Source: Rhabdaerophilum sp. SD176 (lineage in GTDB: Bacteria; Pseudomonadota; Alphaproteobacteria; Rhizobiales; Beijerinckiaceae). Taken from it: a stretch of DNA of 64,000 nt. Shown here piece by piece: positions 52,965-61,355 of this stretch. The stretch spans positions 1-64,000 of the forward strand of contig NZ_JARJNS010000004.1 of NCBI RefSeq assembly GCF_030143245.1, given 5' to 3'. The translations under genes were made by a program, and so were the position numbers. Position 1 is the stretch's first letter; every line of letters begins with the position of its first letter. The notes under the pieces are model-generated. The model had not been told where the DNA came from and did no database searches. It worked only from the letters and a program-made list of their open reading frames with translations.

Positions 52965-53381
52965 ATGGCGAATACAATCGAACAGGGTGATCTGATCGAA
53001 TTGGCGGCAGAAATCGTATCTGCCTATGTCAGCAACAATTCCGTGCCCGCTTCGGATCTTCCGAGCCTGATCAACGAGGTTTACACTGCGCTGACGCGGG
53101 TGGGCACGCCGATCATCGAGGTTGCGGCCGAGCCGCTTAAGCCTGCCGTTTCTGTCAAGAAGTCGGTGAACAACGACTACATCATCTGCCTGGAAGACGG
53201 GAAGAAGTTCAAGTCGCTGAAGCGCCATCTCCGCACGCAGTACAACATGTCGCCCGAGCAGTATCGCGAGAAGTGGGGCCTCCCGGCCGACTATCCGATG
53301 GTGGCGCCGAACTACGCGGCAGCCCGGTCGCGGCTGGCGAAGGAAATGGGCCTCGGCCAGCAGCGTCGCCGCGCGCGCTGA
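52965..53381 (+). CDS. mucR: MucR/Ros-family transcriptional regulator with altered zinc finger
   Basis: DNA-binding regulator of 138 aa. The N-terminal part ([27 protein letters not shown]) mediates oligomerisation, and the C-terminal Ros domain ([20 protein letters not shown]) binds AT-rich DNA. Classic Ros fingers use C-x2-C-His-His; here the second Cys is Asp (CLEDG) and the last His position is Gln/Tyr (LRTQYN), as in zinc-independent rhizobial Ml proteins. The family controls exopolysaccharide, motility and cell-cycle genes in Rhizobiales. AAGGAAA before the ATG at 52965 favours this start over an ATG 6 bp upstream. It is followed by an intrinsic terminator. Confidence 0.93.
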   Translation: MANTIEQGDLIELAAEIVSAYVSNNSVPASDLPSLINEVYTALTRVGTPIIEVAAEPLKPAVSVKKSVNNDYIICLEDGKKFKSLKRHLRTQYNMSPEQYREKWGLPADYPMVAPNYAAARSRLAKEMGLGQQRRRAR

Positions 53382-53432
53382 GGTTTCGCGCGGCTGCCGC
53401 GCTTGCGAGGGACATGGTCCAGAAGCCGGAAA

Positions 53433-53456
53433 GGCGCCCTGCGGGGCGCCTTTTTT
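53433..53456 (+). terminator. Rho-independent terminator after mucR
   Basis: A perfect 7-bp stem GGCGCCC/GGGCGCC with loop TGCG is followed by TTTTTT. It lies about 50 bp after the mucR stop. Confidence 0.9.
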
Positions 53457-53661
53457 GTGCCTTGTCATGCGCCCGATTGCTTGCCGGTTTCTTCTCCGCA
53501 TGTTCCGGCCTGTTCTGTGTCCTGGCAGGCACTGTCCACAAGGCAAACGAAAGCGGGGAATTCTTTTTTTCGGTCCGGATGCCGGGCCCGTTTCAGCATT
53601 GAGCTTCGCCCCGGCCGGGCCCTAGCCTTCGCGCGGGGAGATTGGTTGCGGAGCAAGCATA

Positions 53662-54105
53662 ATGGAGCAATTATCCAGTATTTCCATAATATTCGGAAAC
53701 TTTAACTTAATGGAACCGCCGAGCCGTCGCCGGCCCGTTCCCCTCGCGGATGATCCTTCCGGGCGCTGTGTCGGGGCCCTGCAGCGCCAGATGCAGCAGC
53801 AGATCTGCCGTGCCTCGGCCGCAGCATGGAGGGGGGTTCCCGCTTCGGCGCTCCTGCGGCCGGAGCGCAACGCGGCCGCCATCGTGCAGGCGCGGCACAC
53901 GGCGATCTATCTCGCCCATGTCGTTTTCGGCTGCTCGTTGACCCGCGCGGGCGCCATGGTCGGCCGCGACCGCACGTCGGCGCGCCATGCATGCCTCAGG
54001 ATCAAGGAGCGGCGCGAGCATCCCCGGGTCGACCGGGCACTCGATGCCCTCGAGGCGGCCATCGGCATCTGGTTCCGCACCTTCGGCACGGGAGACGCCT
54101 CATGA
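53662..54105 (+). CDS. DnaA domain IV-like helix-turn-helix protein
   Basis: Protein of up to 147 aa. Its C-terminal half (IVQARHTAIYLAHVVFGCSL, then GRDRTSARHACLRI) matches DnaA domain IV, which recognises DnaA boxes, without the AAA+ ATPase domains. It probably binds DNA without hydrolysing ATP. Start choice is uncertain: 53662 has GGAG 8 bases upstream, while the ATG at 53710 gives the more typical N-terminus and the intervening DNA is AT-rich like a promoter. Its stop overlaps the next gene in ATGA, so the two are coupled. Such pairs are seen in Rhizobiales. The target is unknown. Confidence 0.82.
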   Translation: MEQLSSISIIFGNFNLMEPPSRRRPVPLADDPSGRCVGALQRQMQQQICRASAAAWRGVPASALLRPERNAAAIVQARHTAIYLAHVVFGCSLTRAGAMVGRDRTSARHACLRIKERREHPRVDRALDALEAAIGIWFRTFGTGDAS

Positions 54106-54941
54106 CCCGGCTCGGTGAACCGCCAGCCCGCAACAAACCCGGCCGCCCCGCCATGCCCCGGATCCGGCCCGCGCCGGAGCCGGACCCGCGCGAAACGGCC
54201 CGCCTCCTTGAGCGGCTGGCCGAGCCCGGCATGTGCGTCGAGGCGCAACGCGGCCGGCTCGTCTTCCGCGACGAGCGCCGTCGCGTCTCGCTGGCCAGCC
54301 GCTTTCCGGCCAGCCTGCTCGCGCCCCTGCTTGGAGCCGGCGCGATCCGCGCCCTGCCCGGAGGAGGCCATGTCATCACGCCGGAAGGGCGCGCGCGGCT
54401 GAAACGCGAGGCGGCCGGTGATGTGGCGGCCCAGCACCGGGAGATCATGTTCCGGCCTGAACCCGCCCTTGCGGGGCAGATCGTCGCCGTCAACCTGCGG
54501 GAGGATCCGCTGCAGATGCTCCGGCGGCAGCGCCAGGTCGCCCATCTCGTCGGCCCTGCGGAAATCGAGGCCGGGCTCCGCCTGCGGTCGGATCTGCGCC
54601 TCGCCGGCACCATCCCCGCCGTCACGATGGACTGGACGCGTCCGGCCGTCGATGGCTCGGGCGGGGAGGGGCTGGCCGAGGCCGATCGCGTGGTGGCGGC
54701 GCGGCAACGCGTCGACCGCGCCCTCAGGGCGGTGGGGCCGGATTTCTCGGGCATCCTCGTCGAGATCTGCGGCTTCGGCAAAGGCATGGAAACGCTGGAA
54801 CGGGAACAGGCGCTGCCGGTCCGCTCCGGCAAGATCGCGCTGGCCTTCGCGCTCCGTGTTCTCGCCCGGCATTACGGGCTCGAAAACCTGGCAACGGGCC
54901 TCCGGGCCGGCCGCATCCAGGCGGTGACCCTCGGCGGGTAA
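54102..54941 (+). CDS. DUF6456-type protein
   Basis: Protein of 279 aa, coupled by an ATGA overlap to the preceding DnaA-like gene. The N-terminal 90 residues are basic and might contact DNA. The C-terminal region (ADRVVAARQRVDRALRAVGPDFSGILVEICGFGKGMETLE, given here as a position guide near residues 187-230) matches the DUF6456 pattern of Rhizobiales. It ends with RIQAVTLGG. Function unknown; the fixed pairing with a DnaA domain IV-like protein suggests a joint DNA-binding role. Confidence 0.8.
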   Translation: MTRLGEPPARNKPGRPAMPRIRPAPEPDPRETARLLERLAEPGMCVEAQRGRLVFRDERRRVSLASRFPASLLAPLLGAGAIRALPGGGHVITPEGRARLKREAAGDVAAQHREIMFRPEPALAGQIVAVNLREDPLQMLRRQRQVAHLVGPAEIEAGLRLRSDLRLAGTIPAVTMDWTRPAVDGSGGEGLAEADRVVAARQRVDRALRAVGPDFSGILVEICGFGKGMETLEREQALPVRSGKIALAFALRVLARHYGLENLATGLRAGRIQAVTLGG

Positions 54942-54949
54942 CTCGCCGC

Positions 54950-55369
54950 TCAGGTGGCGCGGCCGGCTTCGGCCTTGATCCGCGCCACCATCGAGGCGAG
55001 GCCGTTGGCACGCTGCGAGGTCAGGTGCTCGCGCAGCCCGATCTCGGCGAAGAAGGCCTGCGCATCGGTCGCCGCGATTTCGTTCGGCAGCCGGTTCGAG
55101 AACATCGCAATCACAAGCGCGACCAGCCCCTTCACGATCAGCGCATCGCTGTCGCCCCGGATGGCGAGGCGCCCGGTTGCAGCGTCACGGTCCATCATCA
55201 GCCAGACCTGGCTCGCGCAGCCGGGCACCTTGAAGGCGTCGGAATAGGCTTCCGCCGGCAGGGCGGGCAGGGATTTGCCGAGATCAATCAGGTAGCGGTA
55301 GCGATCATCCCAATCATCAAGAAAGGCGAGATCGTCGCGGATGGTCTGGAGCGCGGGCGGGGTATCCAT
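54950..55369 (-). CDS. sufE: SufE-family sulfur acceptor
   Basis: SufE of 139 aa, which accepts persulfide sulfur from SufS and passes it to SufB for Fe-S cluster assembly. The active Cys51 is in FKVPGCASQVW. Other stretches are YLIDLGKSLPALP and LTSQRANGLASMVARI. No other suf genes are nearby. It lies 31 bp after a DUF5330-like gene, probably one transcript, and converges on the DUF6456 gene. Confidence 0.93.
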   Translation of the reverse strand: MDTPPALQTIRDDLAFLDDWDDRYRYLIDLGKSLPALPAEAYSDAFKVPGCASQVWLMMDRDAATGRLAIRGDSDALIVKGLVALVIAMFSNRLPNEIAATDAQAFFAEIGLREHLTSQRANGLASMVARIKAEAGRAT

Positions 55370-55400
55370 GCTGGTCAGGTGTCGCGTGGTGGCGGGAAGG

Positions 55401-55742
55401 TCAAGCCCCTTTTCGCGCCGGATGCGGCCCCGGCCGGCGCGGCGGCAGCGGAATCCCTTCGACGATCCGGCGCTCGGGCGCAGTTTTCGCCGGGGGCTCG
55501 GGGCCGGCGGGGGGCGTAGCAGGCAGGGAAGGCACGGAGACAGCCGCAGCGGGCGCGAGCGCCGTGCCGGCCTGCCGGGCGAGCTCGGTGCAGAGCAGTG
55601 GCTTGTCCTGGCACAGGGCAATGGCCTGGCCAGGCAATTGCCCGGCAGCCGCGCGCAGCTCCGAGCCCGCCTGCCGGCGGTCCTCCGCCGGAACCGTCAC
55701 ATAATAGAGCGCCGCAATCGCCAAGGTGGCACGCCAGAACAT
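55401..55742 (-). CDS. Small DUF5330-like protein
   Basis: Protein of 113 aa with a hydrophobic N-terminus (FWRATLAIAALYYVTVP) and a conserved centre with two Cys (IALCQDKPLLCTELARQAG), typical of DUF5330-type Rhizobiales proteins. The C-terminus is Pro/Arg-rich (RRIVEGIPLPPRRPG). Function unknown. The 294 bp upstream (55743-56036) hold no gene; they contain the divergent promoters of this operon and the kinase-like gene. Confidence 0.68.
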   Translation of the reverse strand: MFWRATLAIAALYYVTVPAEDRRQAGSELRAAAGQLPGQAIALCQDKPLLCTELARQAGTALAPAAAVSVPSLPATPPAGPEPPAKTAPERRIVEGIPLPPRRPGPHPARKGA

Positions 55743-56036
55743 GGTGCATCTCCCAATCCCGCTTCTGGCATAAGGCAGGGACCTCGCAATTCTGTTGGCA
55801 ATTTTCGTCGAATTTTATCGATCCGGCGTTCTGCGCGGAGCCGCAACGCTTTTGAGCCTGGCAGCGCGGATCTGGAGAGAGCTTGTTCACCATAGTCGCG
55901 GAAAGGCCGGAGCCCCGGCGTCTCCGGGCCCGAAACCGGGGCTGCAGCACGCTGCATCTTAGCACCCGTTTAAGACCGCCCGACGCATGGTTGGGGTTGG
56001 GGAAAAGGACCAAACAGAACGGGACGTGACGGGCCG

Positions 56037-57677
56037 ATGACGATCGACTGGACCCAGACCTTGATGGGCGCCTCCGCCCTTGCCAGCCATGGCCGGTCGG
56101 GCATGGCTGCGGCTCTGGCCGGGCGGCGCCTTCTGGGGGTTCTCGCCGGATCGCTGGCCATGGGTCTCTCGCTCGCCACCTTGCCCTTCCGCGGCCTCGG
56201 CGCCGTCCTGCCGGAATGGATCGGCCTCAGCGGTGTCCTCGCGGCCTCAGTTTGCGGATTCGTGCTCCTTTCGCGCGAGCGTCCATTGGCCCGGCTGGCC
56301 GGCCTGTTCAGCGGGTTGCTCGTCCTGCCTTTCGCTGCCTTTGCCGGGGCCGGGCTGCCGATCCTCGCGCTGCTCTCGCTGCTGGCTGCCGCCCTCGGGC
56401 TGGCCGACTGGCTCGCGCTCCGGAACCGCCCGGTGCCGGCGCGCGCCATTGCCGGCATTGCGGTGCTCGCGACCATTGCCTGCTTCCTGCAGGGCCCGCT
56501 TGATCTTGCCGCCGTGGCCCCGGCCATCGCGATGACAGTACCGCTTGCTCTGGGAGCCTTCCGGCAGCCGGCTGCAGAGCCTGCCGCCGCCGAGCCGGAC
56601 CCGCGCCGCCGGCTTGGCCGCCTCGAGGCCCTCAATGGCCTGCTTCTCCGCGGCGGCGCCCGGCAGATCCTCGTGGTGGATCAGGTGGGCGCGCTGGATG
56701 CCGAGGGCGAGGCGCCGTTCCGCCGGCATCTGCTGGAAACGCAATTCCCCGAACGCTCGGTTGTCGCAGCGACGCTGATCGCCGATCGCGTGCCGCTGCT
56801 TCAGGCCCTGTCCCGCGCGATCCACGAGGACCGGACGACGGAAGGCCTTGTCTTGCGACTCCGCCGTGACCCGGCCGGTGCAGGCTTCCCGCTGCCGCCG
56901 CGTTATGATCGCTATTCCTGCATGGTGGCGCCGCTGCCCGGCGAGCCGGGCCTCGCGGTCTTCCTTTACGAGCCGGCGGAGAGTGTTGCGGCCGAGCCTT
57001 CGCCCGCCCGCAGGGGCGATCCGGCCCTGCTGTCACGCGCACTGCATGACAGCGTGGCCCCGTTCAATGCCGGCCTCGGTTTCCTCGAGATGCTCGCCGA
57101 CCCACGCCTTGCCCCGCGTGACCCCGCCACCTCCCGGGATTTCGCCGCCGAGGCCCACAAGGCGATCGGCGAGGCCCATCGCAACACGCATCTGATGGGC
57201 CGCTGGCTGCGCGCCCTTCAGGATGGGCCGGACGAACAGGCCGATATCCTGCCGCACCGCCTGCTCTCCGATGCGATCCGGGTGCTCAACCTGCGGGAAG
57301 CGCAGGATCGCGGCCTGCTCGCCGTGACGGCGCCGGCGGGCCTGCCTGCCGCGCGGCTGCCGCTGCCGGCTGCGCGCTTCGCGGTGGAAATCATGCTGCG
57401 CCGTGCCATGGGCCGTGAAGGCGCGCGCCTCGAATGGCTGCGGGACGGCGCCGACCTGCTGGTCACCTGCCACGCCCCGCCGACGGATGAAGCCCCGATG
57501 GTGGATCCGTTCGAGGCGGCCCTGTGTGAGGCCCTGGCCGGCGAAAGCGGCATCGGGTTCTCGGCTTCAGGCGGGCGGGACCTGACCTTGCGCTTCGCCG
57601 GCGCCTATGCCGGGCGACTGCCGGTGGCGACCGGCCACGAGACCATTGGGAAAGAGCCGATCCGCATCGCGGGATGA
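56037..57677 (+). CDS. Membrane histidine-kinase-like protein with degenerate ATPase domain
   Basis: Protein of 546 aa. The first 180 residues carry about six membrane segments (LLGVLAGSLAMGLSLATLPF and later). Next comes a soluble region, then a DHp-like segment SRALHDSVAPFNAGLGFLEM near residue 340 with a His that matches the phosphoacceptor position. The C-terminal part has the order of a HATPase domain, but no clear N, G1 or G2 box. It is probably a pseudokinase or degenerate sensor kinase, as seen for some cell-cycle regulators of alphaproteobacteria. It is followed 24 bp later by a peptidoglycan-binding protein gene. Role unknown. Confidence 0.75.
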   Translation: MTIDWTQTLMGASALASHGRSGMAAALAGRRLLGVLAGSLAMGLSLATLPFRGLGAVLPEWIGLSGVLAASVCGFVLLSRERPLARLAGLFSGLLVLPFAAFAGAGLPILALLSLLAAALGLADWLALRNRPVPARAIAGIAVLATIACFLQGPLDLAAVAPAIAMTVPLALGAFRQPAAEPAAAEPDPRRRLGRLEALNGLLLRGGARQILVVDQVGALDAEGEAPFRRHLLETQFPERSVVAATLIADRVPLLQALSRAIHEDRTTEGLVLRLRRDPAGAGFPLPPRYDRYSCMVAPLPGEPGLAVFLYEPAESVAAEPSPARRGDPALLSRALHDSVAPFNAGLGFLEMLADPRLAPRDPATSRDFAAEAHKAIGEAHRNTHLMGRWLRALQDGPDEQADILPHRLLSDAIRVLNLREAQDRGLLAVTAPAGLPAARLPLPAARFAVEIMLRRAMGREGARLEWLRDGADLLVTCHAPPTDEAPMVDPFEAALCEALAGESGIGFSASGGRDLTLRFAGAYAGRLPVATGHETIGKEPIRIAG

Positions 57678-57701
57678 ACGGGATCGACGGGGGTGGTGAC
57701 C

Positions 57702-58520
57702 ATGAAGCAACGGAACCGGGCCCAGGAACGCCGGATGCCGGAAGACGAGGATCGGCCGCGCCGCGCGCGCCGTCGCCTTGTCACGGGCGGCCGTGTCGTG
57801 GCGGCCCTGGCTTGCCTGTTCGGCGGTACAATCATCGTGAATGCGGTGATGATGCAGAGCGAGAAGCACCCGACGCCCTTGTTCCGCAACGCCATCCGCG
57901 AGGCCGAATCCTTCCCCGCGCCGCCCCTTCGGCCGGAACCGGCGCCCCGGCAGGCAGCCCACACCCAGCCGGCCGCCCCGCTTGCGCGCCCGGCCCCGGC
58001 TCCGGCGGCGCCTGTTGCCGCGAAGCCCCCCGAAGTGCCGCCCGCCGCCACCCCCTCCGATCCCCTGCTCGCGGATATCCAGCGTGAACTCGCCCGTCGT
58101 GGATTCTACAAGGGCGAGGCGCATGGCCGCCCGGGCACGGCGACGACACAGGCGATCCGCGATTACCAGTTCTCCCAGCGCGTTCCGGTCGATGGCCGCC
58201 CGAGCGAGGCCCTGCTGAAGGACCTGCAATCCGCCTCGCGCGCAGCCATGCGCGACGAATTGTCCGACCTTCTGAAGCGCAACGGCACCGAGCGCCCCGC
58301 CGCCGCCGAGGACAGGCCCAGCCGGACTGTGTTCGACGTCCAGCGCGCGCTGAACAAGGCCGGCTATGGCCCGCTGACCGAGGATGGCCAGATGGGCCCT
58401 TCCACCCGCAACGCCCTGGCCAAATTCGAGGCCGATCGCAAGCTGCCACCCCGGGGCGAGCCGAAAGGCCCGGTTCTCAAGCTGCTTGCCTCGACCACCG
58501 GCATCCCCATCAGCCCGTAA
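57702..58520 (+). CDS. Peptidoglycan-binding domain protein with two PG-binding repeats
   Basis: Protein of about 272 aa. One membrane segment (VVAALACLFGGTIIVNAVMM) follows a charged N-terminus, then a Pro/Ala-rich linker. Two PG_binding_1-like repeats follow: DIQRELARRGFYKGEAHG with a TTQAIRDYQ segment, and FDVQRALNKAGYGPLTEDG with a STRNALAKFE segment. It anchors in the inner membrane and reaches the cell wall. A GTG 9 bp upstream (57693) is an alternative start. It is the middle gene of a likely three-gene operon with the kinase-like gene and DUF1491. Confidence 0.82.
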   Translation: MKQRNRAQERRMPEDEDRPRRARRRLVTGGRVVAALACLFGGTIIVNAVMMQSEKHPTPLFRNAIREAESFPAPPLRPEPAPRQAAHTQPAAPLARPAPAPAAPVAAKPPEVPPAATPSDPLLADIQRELARRGFYKGEAHGRPGTATTQAIRDYQFSQRVPVDGRPSEALLKDLQSASRAAMRDELSDLLKRNGTERPAAAEDRPSRTVFDVQRALNKAGYGPLTEDGQMGPSTRNALAKFEADRKLPPRGEPKGPVLKLLASTTGIPISP

Positions 58521-58521
58521 G

Positions 58522-58875
58522 ATGCGGCTGACGAGCGAATTCTTCGTCTCCGCCTATCTCCGCCGCACCGCGATCGAGGGGGCGTTCGGCGCGCTGCGCC
58601 GCCGGGGCGGGGCAGAGGCCGGTACGGTTTTCGTGGTGGTCGACCATCTCGACGGCACGGCAGCGCTGTACGGCCCGGCCCCGATGTCGAGCTATGCCGG
58701 CAAGCCCGAGGACAGGGTTTTCACCCGGCTCCATGCCGCGCCCGTCCTGGAGCGGCCGGCCGTCGAGGCCAGGCTGGAGAAGGAAATCCGCTTCGATCCG
58801 GATTGCTGGATCGTCGAGATCGAAGACCGGCAGGGCCGGCACTTCCTCGATCCGGTGATCGAGCCCGGAGGCTGA
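58522..58875 (+). CDS. DUF1491-family protein
   Basis: Protein of 117 aa, one base after the preceding stop. It begins MRLTSEFFVSAYLRRTAIEG and has GTVFVVVDHLDGTAALYGPAP and FDPDCWIVEIEDRQGRHFLD, the DUF1491 pattern of alphaproteobacteria. It is predicted soluble and cytoplasmic. Function unknown. Translation is probably coupled to the gene upstream. Confidence 0.88.
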   Translation: MRLTSEFFVSAYLRRTAIEGAFGALRRRGGAEAGTVFVVVDHLDGTAALYGPAPMSSYAGKPEDRVFTRLHAAPVLERPAVEARLEKEIRFDPDCWIVEIEDRQGRHFLDPVIEPGG

Positions 58876-59007
58876 TCCCCGCTGGAGCGGCCCGTTTCGG
58901 CACGCCCCTTAATCACCTCTTAAGACATTGCCCGCAATTTCCTCTGGGAAGGGTTGATTCGACGCCGCCAGCCGGCGTGCGGCTTCCCTTCCGAAGGAGT
59001 TCTGGCC

Positions 59008-59205
59008 ATGGGCGAACTGATCCGCTTCCGGCCTCGTCATGGGGCCAAACCGGGCATGCTGCCGGCGGGTGAACCGCTGCGCAACGACGGCACCGGCGCG
59101 ACCATCCTGCTGTTTACCGGCGTTCGCTACGAACGTCACGACGACCCCCCTGCTCACGCCCCCAAAAACCAGAGCCCCCGCTCCGGCCGGCGCAAGCGCG
59201 CGTAA
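59008..59205 (+). CDS. Small hypothetical protein (65 aa)
   Basis: Short basic protein starting MGELIRFRPRHGAKPGMLPA. GAAGGAG lies 9 bases before the ATG, a good ribosome site. A hydrophobic core ATILLFTGVRYE suggests a beta-strand pair; the tail is Arg/Lys-rich (RSGRRKRA). It is like small alphaproteobacterial proteins of unknown function. Confidence 0.6.
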   Translation: MGELIRFRPRHGAKPGMLPAGEPLRNDGTGATILLFTGVRYERHDDPPAHAPKNQSPRSGRRKRA

Positions 59206-59342
59206 CCCTGCGTACCCCGTTCCCGCCCTGAGCCCGCTTGCCGGCGCGACAGGGAAAGCCCAACCGCATGCGCGCGGTGGGCCCGCCCTCGCGCGTGCTG
59301 CCGCACGCCCGGCCCGGCGCGGCCTGCTGGCGAGGAGGCCCG

Positions 59343-60209
59343 ATGCAGCCTGTTTCCGCCCCGATCTTCCGCCTTGTCCGCACGTCCGGCCTTGCCGTGA
59401 CGCTCGCGCTGCCGCTTCTTGCCTGCATGCCGACCACGGGCGATTTCGGGCGGCCGCAGCAGGGCTTCACCAATGACGTGCTGCTGCCCTTCACCGGCAC
59501 GGTCTCGGCGCGGATGCGGGGCGAGCCCTCGTCCTTCTATGCCTATACCGAGGACGAGAAGGAACTCCGCAACCGCGCCTGGAATTTCCTGATGCCGGAG
59601 ACCGATGCCCCGCGCGGCACCTGGCAGGAACGCAACCTCGCCTTCCACCGCGTCATCCCGCCGCGCGAGCATGATGTGACCCTGTTCCACCGGACGATCA
59701 TGGGCGGCCCGCAATTCGGTGCCCGGAACGATTCGCCGATCCTGCGCCGCATCAGCAATCCAGGCCATGCCTTCTCATCACTCGTCTCGCGCTACAACCG
59801 TGTGAAAGACACGATCGCCGCCGATCACGCGCTGGTGCCGCATTTCCGGCTCGTCGCCTCGCAGGTCATCCAGGCCGACCATGTCCGGGCGCGCAGCCTC
59901 GGCCATGTCGGCCATCTGACGGAGGAGCAGCGCAACGAGGCGCTGGAGCGCATCTGCGAGAACGCGCTGATCATCGCCCGGGTGAACTGGTCCTTCTATG
60001 ACCGCGCCGCGCAATACCGCTATTCGCTCGAACATCTCCTCGTCGAGGGGCCGGAACGCGAGGCCATCCCCTCCGAACGCACGCTGATGGCCTTCGAGGC
60101 CGATATCGGTCGCCTGACGAAGAGCGCGATGCAGATCCCAGGCCATTGCCTGCGCGAGGTCGAGATGCCGCCGGTGCTGACGCCAAGGCCGCTCGTCCGC
60201 AAGGGCTGA
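59343..60209 (+). CDS. Predicted lipoprotein of unknown function
   Basis: Protein of about 288 aa with a lipoprotein signal (SGLAVTLALPLLAC, Cys as lipidation site). The mature part is polar and helical, with WNFLMPETDAPRGTWQERNL and FYDRAAQYRYSLEHLLVEGP. GAGGAGG lies just before the ATG at 59343, although the frame is open from 59238. No family assigned. It is convergent with the DUF1254-like gene, 3 bp apart. Confidence 0.75.
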   Translation: MQPVSAPIFRLVRTSGLAVTLALPLLACMPTTGDFGRPQQGFTNDVLLPFTGTVSARMRGEPSSFYAYTEDEKELRNRAWNFLMPETDAPRGTWQERNLAFHRVIPPREHDVTLFHRTIMGGPQFGARNDSPILRRISNPGHAFSSLVSRYNRVKDTIAADHALVPHFRLVASQVIQADHVRARSLGHVGHLTEEQRNEALERICENALIIARVNWSFYDRAAQYRYSLEHLLVEGPEREAIPSERTLMAFEADIGRLTKSAMQIPGHCLREVEMPPVLTPRPLVRKG

Positions 60210-60212
60210 CGG

Positions 60213-60761
60213 CTAATCCGGCAGCCTCTCGCTTTCGCAACGGGCGGCACGCAGCACCTCCTGCGCTCGCGCGCGGCTGCTCGGCCGGTCGACGAAGACC
60301 TTCAGGATGGCCAGGCCCGTGAGATGGCGGGCGGGCATGCGGATTTCCTCGATCGCCTGTTCCTCGTCATCGAGCAGAGTGATCCGGTCGAGTTGGGCCT
60401 GTGTCGCCACCACAAGGTCGAGGCTGCCGCCGGTGGCCGCCCGGTCGGAGACGGAAGCGTAGATGCCGCGATGCCGCTCGGCGAGGCTGATCGAGAGGAA
60501 CGTCTCGGAGAGTGGTACGCGCAGCCGCACGGGGCCGGCGGAGAGGTCGTAATGACAGACCGCCATCGCCACGGCCGGGTCGACAAAGGGCAGGCCCTTC
60601 AGATCCTCCGCCTCGATCAGCGCGATCATGTTCGTGGCGGCGCCGCGCTCGAGCCGCGAGAACACATCGTCCTTCGTGCCGAATGGCAGGATGAACAGGC
60701 TGATGATATGCGCCAGCGTCGCCATCAGCACGAAGACCAGGGCCAGCAGCGAGACCGGCAT
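60213..60761 (-). CDS. DUF1254-like membrane-anchored protein
   Basis: Protein of about 182 aa with one N-terminal hydrophobic segment (LLALVFVLMATLAHIISLFIL) and a soluble domain like DUF1254 (AMAVCHYDLSAGPVRLRVPL, then FLSISLAERHRGIYAS). The ATG at 60761 overlaps the stop of the DUF1214 gene as TGATG, so they are translationally coupled. A GTG 9 bp upstream is also in frame. DUF1254 and DUF1214 usually occur together in single proteins; here they are separate genes. Function unknown. Confidence 0.75.
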   Translation of the reverse strand: MPVSLLALVFVLMATLAHIISLFILPFGTKDDVFSRLERGAATNMIALIEAEDLKGLPFVDPAVAMAVCHYDLSAGPVRLRVPLSETFLSISLAERHRGIYASVSDRAATGGSLDLVVATQAQLDRITLLDDEEQAIEEIRMPARHLTGLAILKVFVDRPSSRARAQEVLRAARCESERLPD

Positions 60762-61339
60762 CACGGGCACCGGATCCGGCTGAGCCGGGGGATTGTGCGC
60801 GGATCAAGCTGCGTCGCCGTCGCGGCGAGGGGCGTCTCGTAAAGCCGGATGATGATCTGGATATCCTGCTCCGGCCGGCCGGTCGGCAGCCAGTTGCCCG
60901 GCAGCGGCTCCGGCCCGATCTCGATCGTGAACGGACCTTCGGCAGGCCGGATGATCTCGGCCGAGGTGAAGCCATGTCGTTCAGCCAGGTTCGGCACCAG
61001 CCGGCCGGCCCCGTCGACCAGCGTCACAGTCCAGTAGCGCGCAGTCGGGAAAGGCGCCCAGAGCCGGTATTCGCAGCGCGAGGACAGGGTCTTGCCGTCG
61101 CTGTCCGCCCGGGCCCGGAGGGCAAAGCCTTCGCCGGCGGCAAGCGGCAATTCGCCCTCGTAGAACATCCGCGCCCGCGCGTAGGGGTCGATCTCCGGCG
61201 CGCCCTGACGGGGCAGGAACAGCCAGCCGCCGGTCAGCGCATGCGGGAAGGCTGTCGGTCCGGCCACGGCGAGGAAGGTCAGGGCTCCGCCGCTGGCCAG
61301 CCCCGCCAGGGCCACGATCAGGAGAAGCAGCAGGCGCAT
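60761..61339 (-). CDS. DUF1214-family protein
   Basis: Protein of about 192 aa with an N-terminal membrane anchor or signal (LLLLLIVALAGLASGGALTF). The soluble part has ARMFYEGELPLAAGEGFALRA, then CEYRLWAPFPTARYWTVTL and LPGNWLPTG, the DUF1214 pattern. It lies between the PBP gene (16-bp gap) and the DUF1254-like gene (TGATG overlap), so all three probably form one transcript with a possible cell-envelope role. Confidence 0.82.
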   Translation of the reverse strand: MRLLLLLIVALAGLASGGALTFLAVAGPTAFPHALTGGWLFLPRQGAPEIDPYARARMFYEGELPLAAGEGFALRARADSDGKTLSSRCEYRLWAPFPTARYWTVTLVDGAGRLVPNLAERHGFTSAEIIRPAEGPFTIEIGPEPLPGNWLPTGRPEQDIQIIIRLYETPLAATATQLDPRTIPRLSRIRCP

Positions 61340-61355
61340 GATCCGGGGGCGGCCC

